Source: Diploscapter coronatus
Taxonomy: Eukaryota; Nematoda; Chromadorea; Rhabditida; Rhabditidae
Direction of reading: 5' to 3'
DNA: 64,000 nt
Assembly (NCBI GenBank): GCA_964036155.1
Contig: OZ038422.1
Coordinates: 75,663,201-75,727,200 of the forward strand
Under the pieces are notes generated by a model that saw nothing but the letters and a program-made list of their open reading frames with translations, ran no database searches and was not told where the DNA came from. Every line of letters starts with the position of its first letter. Within the stretch, counting starts at the first letter, position 1. Shown here in pieces: positions 47,001 to 56,496 of this stretch. The translations under genes and the position numbers were made by a program.

Positions 47001-50000
47001 CTGCACACTGCCCGTTATATCACCGCCGTAGAGATCCCGAGCTATTGTGTCTCTGAAGACATTTAATAGTAGTTACATCGTCATTTGATTATTATCGTTG
47101 ATCTTCAAATGTGCTATAAATTGAATTGAGCCTAAAACCAAAAGAGCAATCTCATGCAAATAATATTATTTTTTTTTTTTTATCAAACAGTCAAATGGCT
47201 TACCCCAGATAATAGTCAATCTGTGCACTAATTTGTTCAGCAGGATGCTCCTGTGCTATTGAAACGCCTACGTCCGAAATCCACCTGTGCGTGCAGTTAT
47301 TCGTATTTGGAGAGTCCCATTTCTGCGTTAAACAATTGCAGTAACGAGTTACAACGCCTGAAATACCTCGGCTTTCTCAGAAACGTTTGCTTTTTCGAGC
47401 TTCCCTGCTCCCTCTTTTCTAAAATCTCTAGCTAATCGTCCCGAATAAAGGCAAAAACCTAACTCTTTGCTCACTACATCACACTGTCACGGGGGAGACT
47501 CACATTTTTGCGTTATGCAATTGACCACTAAGAGCGAGAGTATTAGAAATGGAGATATTTAGAGAAGCTCGGAAAAGTAAACGTTTCTGGGAAGGCTTCT
47601 ATATAACAAATAAATTTAAAACATTCTATTTTCCTTATAATTTTGAGAAAATACAAAAAAAAAAAATACCCATAATTCTATCAGGATCGGGACAAGGCAC
47701 AGTTGCCTCCGTGCAAACCATTGTTTTGGGGAATTTAATTCCTTTTACAGTGCCTTCCTTGCAGAATTTATTGCTGCTTCTTAAACTCGATGGTATGTCG
47801 GGTCTGCAAAAAAATTTAATAACTAATAAATTACAGCATTTTTTAAAATAAGTTTTAAGAATTAGTAATTAAACTATGACTATCTTACGGTTCAGTTTCT
47901 GAACTTTCAGGATATGTAGTGGCGGTTTCATTAGCGAGTGTATGAAGAGTATTCGGGATGGAAACGGGTGAAAGGGTCCTGCATTTTTGCAGAAGAAAGG
48001 CGGTTAGAAGAGTGATCACATGAAACAGATTCATGCATTTATTCGGTTGAACGCACTGCAAATATTATTATTAGGTGAAAAGAGAATGAATAGCATAAAT
48101 GATGAAAAATGTCATCTCAGTGAAGCTTAGCTATATACACTTTGTAAAATCATATTGCAAAAATTGAAAGGAACACTGATCGAGACATTTTGTGACGATG
48201 GCGGAAATGAGAGAAATAATGGAGGGAAAGAAAAAGACATGAGGAAAAAGCCAAAAACCGGTCAGATTTGGGCGAAGAAAAGAGAGAAAGTAAAACTGAT
48301 GGGTGAGTCAGAGATTGAGAATGAGGAGAACAAAGTTAGACCGGCAAAGAGTAAGAAAATAAAGGAATATCCCCAAATTTCGCTATTCGACGAAATCGAA
48401 TTTGACATAGGCTATGGAAATATAATTTCTCAAACAAATTGTGGATTTTCCAAGTTAGATAAAAGCTATGACTATATTTGTAGCGGTATTTTGAAAAAAT
48501 AAAAGACGAGCTTCATTAAGTTAGATGATGCTTAAATTTACAAGGGGGCGAATAAAAGTGAAGAAGGAGCAAGTTAGGTTGGCAAAAAGTTGGAAGGAAG
48601 AAAATCAACAGAAAGTTAGGCGGACTTGAAATACGAGTGGAAAGATTTTGAAATTGCAAACAATCCAGGCATTCACGGCCACAGTTCAGTGAATTGACTG
48701 GTGGTGATGTGATGTTTGGGGTGAAAATGCACACACCATTCAAGAAGGGTCAAAATGGGATCATAAACAGACATGTTTTGTATTACACGAACAGATCTAT
48801 TTACGAAGTGCATTTGTTAGATTTCCACTCTCATTCTTGTTCATTATTTGATGAAATTTGTGACAATTATTTTCATCGATTTTCTGAAACAGACCAGCAA
48901 AAATTCATAAAAATTTTCGAAGAATGGTATCTTTCTTCTCCTTATTATATTAAACTTGTGCAATTTTAGCGAAGATCAACTTCCTATCAAACAATAAGCT
49001 TCCGATTCTTTGATAAAGTTTCAAAATACTCACAGCGCAGCTCCCTTGAACGCCGTCTGCCTCTCTCCTTTCTGAGGCGGTGGACTTTGTGAAGGTCTTG
49101 GGTGTGCTGCATCTGAAGGTGACAACGGTACTGATTGACAGATGGAATTGGCATCAGAAGTGCAGGAGACGGAATTATACGACATCGAGTTGCCTGAGAA
49201 TGAAAGAACGATGCAAGGCGTCAGGGGATTTTCGGCTAGATTTGATGAGGGGGGTCTGAAAAATTTAATTTGTTTTCTACATTTCTGCACTTAAGCAAAT
49301 TTTGTAAGATAGAAATTTTCCGGCTGTTTAACCTTGTATATTATAAAATGCTTAAGAGTTTATTTATTTTATTTTAGCAACAAATTTAGACTTGCATATT
49401 CTGAACCGGCGTTCCGTCACTCCATTGTGGTCCACTCGGAGTGAACTGCATGTCGACCCAGAAATCTGCCTTGTCCTTGGTCTGCTTCCGAATTTGGGGC
49501 ATCAGTTCTCCTAGTAAATCGGAATTCACGTTGCTCAAAAGGGTGCCCCCCTGAAACTAGCATATGTAGTCAAAGAAGACAAAAGATTCGGAGATAATTA
49601 TGCCAGATTTTTCCTCAGCTTACCGATTTTCTGCAGAAATCCACCGCTTCTGGGAATCTTTTCTGATTTTTCGCATTTTTCTCGTACTCGATTTTATAAC
49701 ATCTTCCAGCATAGTAAAACGCACCGGAACTGCAACTTGCTTGCGGCTCTAAAATATTATTTCAAAAGATTTCTTTAGAGAAAATATACCTTGAGTGCAA
49801 GTAATCCTATACTGTAAAAATAGCTCCTCATCCACAGGACAAGGTGTATCTGTGAAGGTATCCGATAGCTTTGGAATTAGACAGTAGGGAAGGCCCTGGC
49901 AACTGAAATCAAGCTATAGTTTAACCATTTAATTTTGAACAACATGAAACACTTGTATGCGGCTAGTGAAGATCAAGTTTAAGATAGTTTCTCCAAATAA

Positions 50001-52414
50001 TTTCGATAAAAATAGCAAATTGACATGATTGGAACTAATTTCTACCTGTTAATTAGCGTCTGGAGAGAATAAACATTACTGCAGGTTTGTACCGAATTTG
50101 CCAAACTAGGGTTACAACGTTGGCCTTCCTGAAAATTTTTTAATTCATCCCTACAACTTGTTTTTCTCCTACCACAGCCCCAAATGAAGCATATTCCACT
50201 TTGATAGTCGTTCCACTTTGACAAGCGAATTGAAAAGGCTGAGAACCACAGGTTATCTGGGTCTGGGCTAGAGTTTCGATTTTTTCTCAAAAAATATTCA
50301 AATTCTAACTTTGCATTTGCTGCTCACAGAAAGTGCCTCCTGTATTTGGAAGACATAAGCATTGGGTTACGTAATTCGAAGAGTCTGAAAAGATCCCATC
50401 TTCTGGAAAGGAAGTTGATATTTTTCTTACCCAGATTAACCTTCTGCTTACAAACCACGTATTTCGGCTGGCTGCAATCAGCTGTGCTCCATCTCATGTA
50501 ATGAGAAGATGCTTCCAGTGATACGCAGACATCTGAATTTTCATCTTTAATAAAAAGAGTTTTAGGAGAAAAAAACCTCCATAATTCATGTAGATGTTGG
50601 GTTCATTCTGGTCCCAGAAGAACTTGGTCACGACATAGGAGCCAGGGTAAAGAAGCCAGGCCGGACGCGTCTGATTGTTCGTTCCGCGAATTGCAGTCCA
50701 CACTCCGAGCGAATAGGGAAATTCTGAAGACAGATTGTAAAATGGTACTTACACACATACTATTTTGAAGATTATGATCATTCTAACAGATTCATGTAAA
50801 CAATTAGGATTATAAACATTTAAGGAATGTTCGCTTCATCTTCAAAATCCTCATTATTTAAAGCTATTCGCAAAAATTGTACAAGATTAAAAGTCGATGA
50901 AAAACTATGCAAACGGTATGTTTTAATTCTTACGAGAATTCTGTCCCTGAAACGCCCCAGGAATATATCCAGCATAGAACGTCGCATCGTCGTCATTTTC
51001 CGTATAGGCCAACTGAGCTCCATTCTTCTGGCAGTAATCTGCCGCTTCATTCCAAGATAGTTGTTGATTCAGAAACGAATAACAATAGCCGACGTGGTAG
51101 AATTGCCCAGAACTGCAGCTGACTTTCGCGGATAAAGCTGAAAAGCAAATATTCTACTTTTCAGAGATCATAAAGTTTCATCTATCGTGTCTAAATTTCA
51201 ATAAATATCACCTTATCTTGGCTATTCAATTAAAAAATAGTAAAATTTATAGACGTTTTGGAATTGTCGCAACGACGCAACGAGGCGAAATAGTATGCAG
51301 GGATAGGAGAGGGTAAAGAATGCTCTCTCGCTTTTATACACTATTTCGCCATGTTGCGTCGTTGCGTCGTTGCGACAATTCCAGAACGCCAAATTTATAA
51401 AATAACAATTTTTTTTATCTACAAAAGTAAAACTCTCTGCTTGTTTTCCTACTGTTGTCTTTCATTTCCGCCTCGTCCCTCATCATTCTACAACAATCGC
51501 TACGTTACGAACAATATTAGCTTTCACTTTTGTGCAGTGATTACTTAACTCTCACAACCAGCCTCCAATTTTACAGAAAAGTGCGCGAATCCACGCAAAT
51601 CGGCGAAAAATGAAAAGCGAACAGAACAAAGCTCGGCGATAAACCAATAAGAGAAAAATCTTGGACTCTGACACGGAAAATATGAAAGACCACACCCTTC
51701 ATGAAAAAATTGAAACTTTCAAAAATTTTGTTCATGACGTCATCACATGAAAAGATCTGCACAAGATGAACTTAGCTATTGTCAATGCGCCAAAAAGAGG
51801 CTATTCGAGCACAGAGGGGGCGAGTTGATCTCTGATAACACGCACACACAAAATAGTGTATTTAATGGAAGAGCTAGAGACAGAACCAGGGGGTTTCCTC
51901 TGCATGCACCAGCTCCTTATAATCTTTTTTCTCATCCCACTAGTATCTAGTCTTAATGTTAGTCTGATTGATGGACAAATTTGAACATGACGACAAAATT
52001 CAAGTTCTAAAAATCTATGAAGAAAAACTTACATGACGCAACAACACATGTTCCTCCATTTTTACATACGGTTTGATCGGTGCATTGTTGAATGCCTAAA
52101 CTGATATCCTCAATTCCTAAGTTCTGTTGAAAACTCATGACAAAATATAAAATCGAATTTTCATATGAAAAATTCAATCATTTCGTAATCACTCTTCAGG
52201 GAACTTCACGAAGCCCAACTTTCAACTTATCTAAAATCCTAATCTAAAAAGTGATAGGGATGGATTAAAAACTTTTTCTAAAGAAATTTCTCAATAACCT
52301 GAAAACAATTCTTTAACGTCCAAGCTTCTACTCACCTAAGATATTCTGTGATAAACAGATAATGAGAAAAAATCGATAGATGATAATATTTGAGAGACGG
52401 GAACTGTGCAGCAT
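44055..52414 (-). CDS. Latrophilin-type adhesion GPCR with C-type lectin and EGF modules
   Basis: Reading from 52414: signal peptide (MLHSSRLSNIIIYRFFLIIC), EGF module (QQCTDQTVCKNGGTCVVAS), C-type lectin domain (51148 down to 50436; GYCYSFLNQQLSWNEAADYC, VWTAIRGTNNQ, FFWDQNEPN), EGF half-module (CLCLPNTGGTFCEQ), a galactose/rhamnose-binding RBL domain (CGSQPFQFACQSGTTIKVEY, ending in QYRITCTQ), a second C-type lectin domain (GAFYYAGRCYKIEYEKN, FWVDMQFTPSGPQWSDGTPV), HormR (VVTRYCNCLTQKWDSPNTNN), GAIN, and the GPS motif RCVFWDTTNNAW...CACTHLTSF with the HL/T cleavage site intact. Seven helices of secretin-like type follow (SLYSIRNSIHANLCFCLLVA, GYQLYLMLIQVFEPSRT, TLLCLLGITWLFGFLTAVKG). RBL-HormR-GAIN-7TM is the latrophilin plan. 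Two introns need GC donors. The cytoplasmic end is uncertain: either a stop near 44478 or splicing to exons ending at 44055. Confidence 0.85.
45016..45037 (+). repeat. (GA)n microsatellite in an adhesion-GPCR intron
   Basis: A run of about ten GA dinucleotides, within the intron between the helix 6 and helix 5 exons on the minus strand. A (TA)n run lies at about 44632-44652 in the next intron. Confidence 0.8.
47494..47523 (-). pseudogene. Relic duplicate of a HormR exon piece
   Basis: The segment is about 80 percent identical to the coding stretch at 47309-47341. On the minus strand it reads NCITQKCESP against NCLTQKWDSP in the live exon. The key Trp is Cys and a stop codon follows, so it is a dead tandem copy in the intron. 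Confidence 0.5.
47889..48034 (-). other. Internal alternative first exon of the adhesion GPCR
   Basis: It begins MNLFHVITLLTAFLLQKC, a good signal peptide, and ends in phase 2 at a GT donor. It joins in frame to the same HormR exon (acceptor at 47816) that the upstream lectin exon also reaches in phase 2. The result would be a short receptor with HormR-GAIN-7TM but no lectin, EGF or RBL domains. An in-frame stop just upstream of its ATG means it cannot be an internal coding exon of the long form. Confidence 0.6.
49396..49551 (-). other. Adhesion-GPCR exon ending in a GC splice donor
   Basis: The exon encodes GGTLLSNVNSDLLGELMPQI to TPVQNI of the second C-type lectin domain. Only the donor AATAT|GCAAGT keeps frame with the next exon (PPSSNLAENPLTPCIVLSF). 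A GT donor three bases on would give a premature stop. Confidence 0.6.
51250..51392. repeat. Foldback element with ACTATTTCG core (copy 4)
   Basis: Left arm GGAATTGTCGCAACGACGCA pairs almost perfectly with right arm TGCGTCGTTGCGACAATTCC. The right arm has an extra internal copy of its 10-bp unit (CGTTGCGT). The interior carries GGCGAAATAGTATGCAGG on one side and ACACTATTTCGCC on the other. It lies in the intron between exons 2 and 3 of the adhesion GPCR. Confidence 0.75.
51787..51946. repeat. Dispersed repeat, copy in adhesion-GPCR intron
   Basis: It shares ordered blocks with 60132-60302: GCGC-AAAAA-GAGGCTATTC at the start, GAGCTAGAGACA in the middle, TTTCCTCTGCATGCA-CAGCTCC near the end and ATTAGTA/ACTAGTA at the edge. 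No inverted ends or coding capacity are evident. Confidence 0.6.
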
Positions 52415-52924
52415 CACATTTGAAGTGGCGAAGTGGAATGTGGAGAGGGATGAGACATAGAGGATTTGAGAGGGATAAATAAGAAAAGATAAAGAAAATG
52501 AGAGAGATAAAGAAAAAGAGATACAGATTCAGGAGGATAAAGATGAATATACGAGAAATCTCTGAAGATCGTATCAGATGAATCATACCTATTCAAAACA
52601 GGATATAATAAGTTTCTATTCATTTATTTTTCTTAAAAAAAACATTTTTTCGTAGACATATTTTAATGTTTTGAATGTTTCTCGATTGTAAGATTTGTGA
52701 TATAATTCTTTTTTAAACCTTCAGATTAGATCTAATCATTGACCTCGGAACATTTGTTCATTTCTGATACATCTTTTTTCTCTGCACTCATCATATCATG
52801 CCATTTTCTCGATATCATTTTGTCGTCTTCTCCTACCTCTGCATGCGACAATTTACACATTGATCAGGCAGTCATAACATTCTTGAAGCATTCTTTAAAA
52901 AATCTCAGATCTACTATTTTGACT
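52415..52924. other. Divergent promoter spacer
   Basis: It separates the adhesion GPCR start (minus) from the secreted-peptide candidate (plus). The sequence on the minus strand is a purine-poor, AT-rich run with only low-complexity ORFs. No specific site is recognised. Confidence 0.4.
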
Positions 52925-53191
52925 ATGAAACTCAAAATTTTCCTACTATTATTCTGCTTTGCATCTTCCCTATTCTTTCTAGCTTTTGCTACCGATAAAA
53001 TGTAGGTTTATCTTGAATCATAATTTCATTCCAAAGGGCAACTTCCACTATAATTTTCGAATCGTCAATTTATTCGTGACGCCTTTCTCGATAATTTACG
53101 AGTTAGACCATGGAAACGCAATGGTGAATTACGCAGGAGTGCTAATGGCTATCTGAGGAGTGTAAGACGGCATGATAATAGGACATTCTAG
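52925..53191 (+). CDS. Candidate small secreted peptide precursor
   Basis: An ATG opens MKLKIFLLLFCFASSLFF followed by LAFATDK, a textbook signal peptide with a cleavage site after AFA. The exon ends at 53001 in a GT donor. Joining to the acceptor at 53106 (GAGTTAG) gives a 53-residue product whose mature part reads IPWKRNGELRRSANGYLRSV then RRHDNRTF. Dibasic KR and RR sites break it into short pieces, as in neuropeptide or antimicrobial precursors. An alternative acceptor (CCAAAG, 53036) would instead give a different 40-residue tail. The signal peptide is clear; the second exon is inferred from splice phase only. No family is recognised. Confidence 0.45.
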
Positions 53192-53303
53192 ATCTTATAG
53201 GTCAAGGACTTGTAAAACTCACAATTTTCCCTATCCTCTCTACATCAAAATCTCACATTTTTACAATTTTGCAAGATTCCTATGTGAAGTTAGGTCAATC
53301 TAC

Positions 53304-53602
53304 ACTTCATTATGCGGCTGATGCTCAAAAATACAGTACCGAGTGTGGAGGAATGAAAAATCTTTTTATTTTGCCAACATTATCTCGTTTCGCATCGATA
53401 GCGAGCGGGGCTTTCGCTCGCTCGATTTTAGGAGAAAAGTGACTGTAAATCTGCGCCGTCGTTAACTATTCGCGATGGTTCGCTTTTCTCCCAACTCTCT
53501 CGATTCTCTTGTCGCTTGTTCCTCTCGCTGTGTGCGTCTCCAACGCGAGTTCGCGAATCACCCCCATCGAAAACGTAATGTTAGCCGCATAATAATGCAG
53601 TG
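53304..53602. repeat. Inverted-repeat element of about 300 bp
   Basis: Left CACTTCATTATGCGGCTGA pairs with right TTAGCCGCATAATAATGCAGTG. The interior is GC-richer than its surroundings and has its own short palindromes (GCGAGCGGGGCTTTCGCTCGC). It abuts the foldback at 53609-53774. Confidence 0.5.
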
Positions 53603-53608
53603 ATTTTT

Positions 53609-53774
53609 GGCTCGTAGAAAAAGACACCGGCTTTTTTCTTTTCCTATCTTGCCTTCCCATACTATTTCTTAGAAAACCCGGTGTCTTTTTCTAATCGGTG
53701 TTCCGGTGTCTTTTTCTAATCGGTGTCCCGGTGTCTTTTTCTAATCGATGTCCCGGTGTCTTTTTCTATGAGCC
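53609..53774. repeat. Foldback element with ATACTATTTC core and tandem arm (copy 5)
   Basis: Left arm GGCTCGTAGAAAAAGACACC pairs with right arm GGTGTCTTTTTCTATGAGCC. The right side holds four copies of a unit of about 25 bp containing CCGGTGTCTTTTTCTA (from about 53680), so several alternative stems can form. The core CCATACTATTTCTTAG lies just before the tandem array. Confidence 0.75.
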
Positions 53775-53987
53775 GTGATTTTTATTTCATTAATTTAAAT
53801 GTTATTTCATTCATTTTTCCACTTCAACCTTCCCTTAATGTAATATCGCTTGCGTTTTACAAGATGGGGCGATAAAAGTGAGGAAAAAGGGTTGAGACGA
53901 GGCGAAAAGGTGGCAAGGTCAGTGAAAACCCCGTGCATTTCCCGCTTTTCGCGATTCTCGATCAAATTTATTGATGGCAGGCCGGCG

Positions 53988-55793
53988 ATGAGCTCAAACG
54001 GAGCAGAAAAATCGAACAAGGATCAGCTGGGGCCTGAAAAGTTAGAAGAAATGTGGAACAGAGCTGCGACGATCACGAAAATCGTCGCTTCATCAGTGAA
54101 AATCAGCGAAACCGCAGGCGGAATTATCAAGGTAGGGATTTTTTTTACTTTTAAGGGCTAAAATTTTTTAAACAGTAGCTTATATTCGAGCATTTGAAAT
54201 TTGAAATTTTTATAAGGTACGGCATCAGAATTCTGAAGATAAAGAATTTTTGAGAAGAAATTTAATCTTCAAATTTTCAGAGCATTCTCTCGTCTGGCGA
54301 CCTGAAAATCGTGTACAAGGACGGGGAGGTCGGAAAGAGGACCGACCCACAGACGGAAGCCGACCGCAGTGCCCAGTACTGCATCGTCAACTCGCTTCAG
54401 AGTAGATTCAAGAATCTACAGATTATCGGGGAGGAGGTAGAATTTTATTTTATTCGAAATTTACAAATTTTTGAGATTTTTAATGGTTCCCAAGAATCAT
54501 ATTATTTTGGATTTTTTTCTGAAAATTTTCATTCCATATCTTCTGGTAGAATAAAAAGTGGAATGTTGAAACCGTGAAATGCTACTCCTCAAAATTGTTT
54601 CCCAGGACAACACCAGTGTCTCTCCGCACATCGAAACCGGCTATTTATCTGATGTTCTGAAATTGGACGACAAATGTGCAGAGTCTTTGAGGAACATCAA
54701 AGAAGAGGAATTGGTTGTGTGGGTCGACCCTCTGGACGGCACTTCTGAAGTCACACAAGCCGTTAAGAATAATAATACTGGTTTGATTTTAATTGTATCT
54801 TTATCTTTATATTTAATGATTTTTCTAAAAATATAAATATTTTGAAGATTTTTAATCATAATTTGAAGAAAAATGATATCTTTCTTCAAGAAGAAATTAA
54901 AGAATTTTAAAACTTTTATGTTTTTAGATTTAATAAGACAAATGCTCTTTTTGCAGCCCTGCTCCAGCAGGTGACCATCCTGATCGGGATCGCTCATAAA
55001 GGCCGTCCCATTGCGGGCGTCATCCACCAGCCCTATTATAAAGAGAATGGAAGAACCATTTGGGCGATTCAGGGATGTGGCGTACATGGAATCAAACCGG
55101 CTGAGGGTATTTTTTTATTCTTAAAAATCTTTGAGCTTTTTAAAGCTTATTTTAACAACTTTCTTTCTTGTAAAAAGTGGATTAAATTCGATTTTTATCT
55201 TGAAAATTTGAAAAAAAAATCCGATTGTTTATTTTATTTCTTTCAGAGCAACAACAAAAAATTGTGGTCACTACCAGAAGTCATTTAAGCGATACGGTAG
55301 TCGAAGCACTGACGGCTCTGAAAGAGAAAGGACTCGCTGATTCTGTCGAAAAAGTGGGCGGGGCCGGGTTCAAGGTTATTTTCAAAATGTATTTTTTTTG
55401 TTAATTCCTATTTTCAGGTTCTGAAATTATTGGAGGGATGCTCCGCGTACGTATTCGCTTCGGCCGGGTGCAAGAAGTGGGACACTTGTGCGGTCGATGC
55501 GGTCCTCGCGGCGGCAGGTCAGAAAATTTGAAACTATTTTTCTACATTTTATAATTAAAACACCATTTTTAGGAGGCACTCTAACCGACATTTCCGGCCG
55601 CTCTCTTCTGTATCACGCAGACGTTCAGAAAAATAACACCGGTGGGGTGCTAGCGACGGCGCCTTGGATAAAGCATCAGGTAAAATTCTAGTTTTCTTAG
55701 TTTGAGCTTCCCAAAAAAATCATTTAGGACTACGTCTCATCTATCCCCGAAAACCTGAAGAACCAGTTACCAGAATTTAATCCAAAACGATAG
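53988..55793 (+). CDS. bpnt1: 3'(2'),5'-bisphosphate nucleotidase (BPNT1)
   Basis: The enzyme hydrolyses 3'-phosphoadenosine 5'-phosphate to AMP in the cytosol, clearing the by-product of sulfation. Eight exons join with consistent phase: 53988-54131, 54281-54438, 54606-54781, 54957-55108, 55247-55374, 55418-55519, then two ending at 55793. The metal-binding signatures of the inositol-phosphatase superfamily are all present: [13 protein letters not shown], the IIGEE glutamate pair, [10 protein letters not shown], and the C-terminal [20 protein letters not shown]. The end is [12 protein letters not shown]. The length of about 310 residues is normal for the family. The start ATG follows an out-of-frame ATG by 14 nt that would give a five-residue peptide. 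It looks intact and functional. Confidence 0.93.
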
Positions 55794-56496
55794 AAAATGC
55801 AAACGTTTTACCTGAGCGATAAACTTACTCTTTTTCATGACTCTATGAGAATTATTTTTATCGTCTTTGCGAAATTTCATTTTTAGAATTTTAAAATCTG
55901 CAAAGATCTTTCAATCGAGTGTCCGTATCCGGAAAACTTTCCATTGGAATATATAGGAAGCTATTCCAAAAGAATAACTGATTCTAATGGAATAAGGATT
56001 TCTGGATGCGAGCACGGAAATATAATTTTCATGTTTATCTTTTTCCTAGAGTTTAAAAAATTCACTAATTCAATTAAGATGATCACTTCTCTACGGGAAT
56101 TCAAATCAAACTTTTGGTTCAACACTCTTGCTTTTTAGAGATATGTTTATTTAAACTTTGATAAAAATCAACAAAAACAAGGAAAACAAATCTAAGCGCA
56201 ACAAATTTGTATGTGATCGAATTCTTATCAATTCCCAGTGTCAACAATTTTCAAATGGAATAATAAAGTTTTAATTTTTATCCTCCATCAGTTTTCAAAA
56301 ACTAGAATAATCGAAATATTTCCAAGTTCAAGATTAATTTTTGGCCGATATATAAAATTAGAATAACTGAAAACTCTAAAAAGAATGAAAGATCAAAAAA
56401 GTGTATTTTCCAAATTATTTTTTAAAAACATCTCTGGGATGACAAAAATCAAATTTTAGAATCACTGGAAATTGTAAGAAATGAGGACGAACCAAT
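55794..56496. other. Convergent 3' spacer with one orphan ORF
   Basis: It lies between the convergent nucleotidase and DCAF13 genes. A plus-strand frame at 55887-56138 stays open for 84 codons (LSIECPYPENFPLEYIGSYS and on) after a TTTTTAG, but has no start codon or partner exon that I can support. AATAAA occurs at 56262. Confidence 0.4.

Larger units (their letters stand above)
53192..53987. other. Repeat-filled spacer upstream of the nucleotidase gene
   Basis: It contains two inverted-repeat structures, listed separately, and a short region before the nucleotidase ATG that should hold its promoter. No further gene is supported. Confidence 0.5.

Noticed and set aside
48155..48969. Two plus-strand ORFs (115 and 91 codons) inside the adhesion-GPCR intron, possibly a nested gene
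   Set aside because: Both begin at TTG rather than ATG, are Lys-rich or without motif, and lie in different frames with no convincing splice pair.
49034..52414. Separate C-type lectin gene upstream of the receptor
   Set aside because: The last lectin exon ends at a strong GTGAGT donor in phase 2 and joins the HormR exon in frame, and the RBL domain between the lectin domains is itself a latrophilin hallmark.
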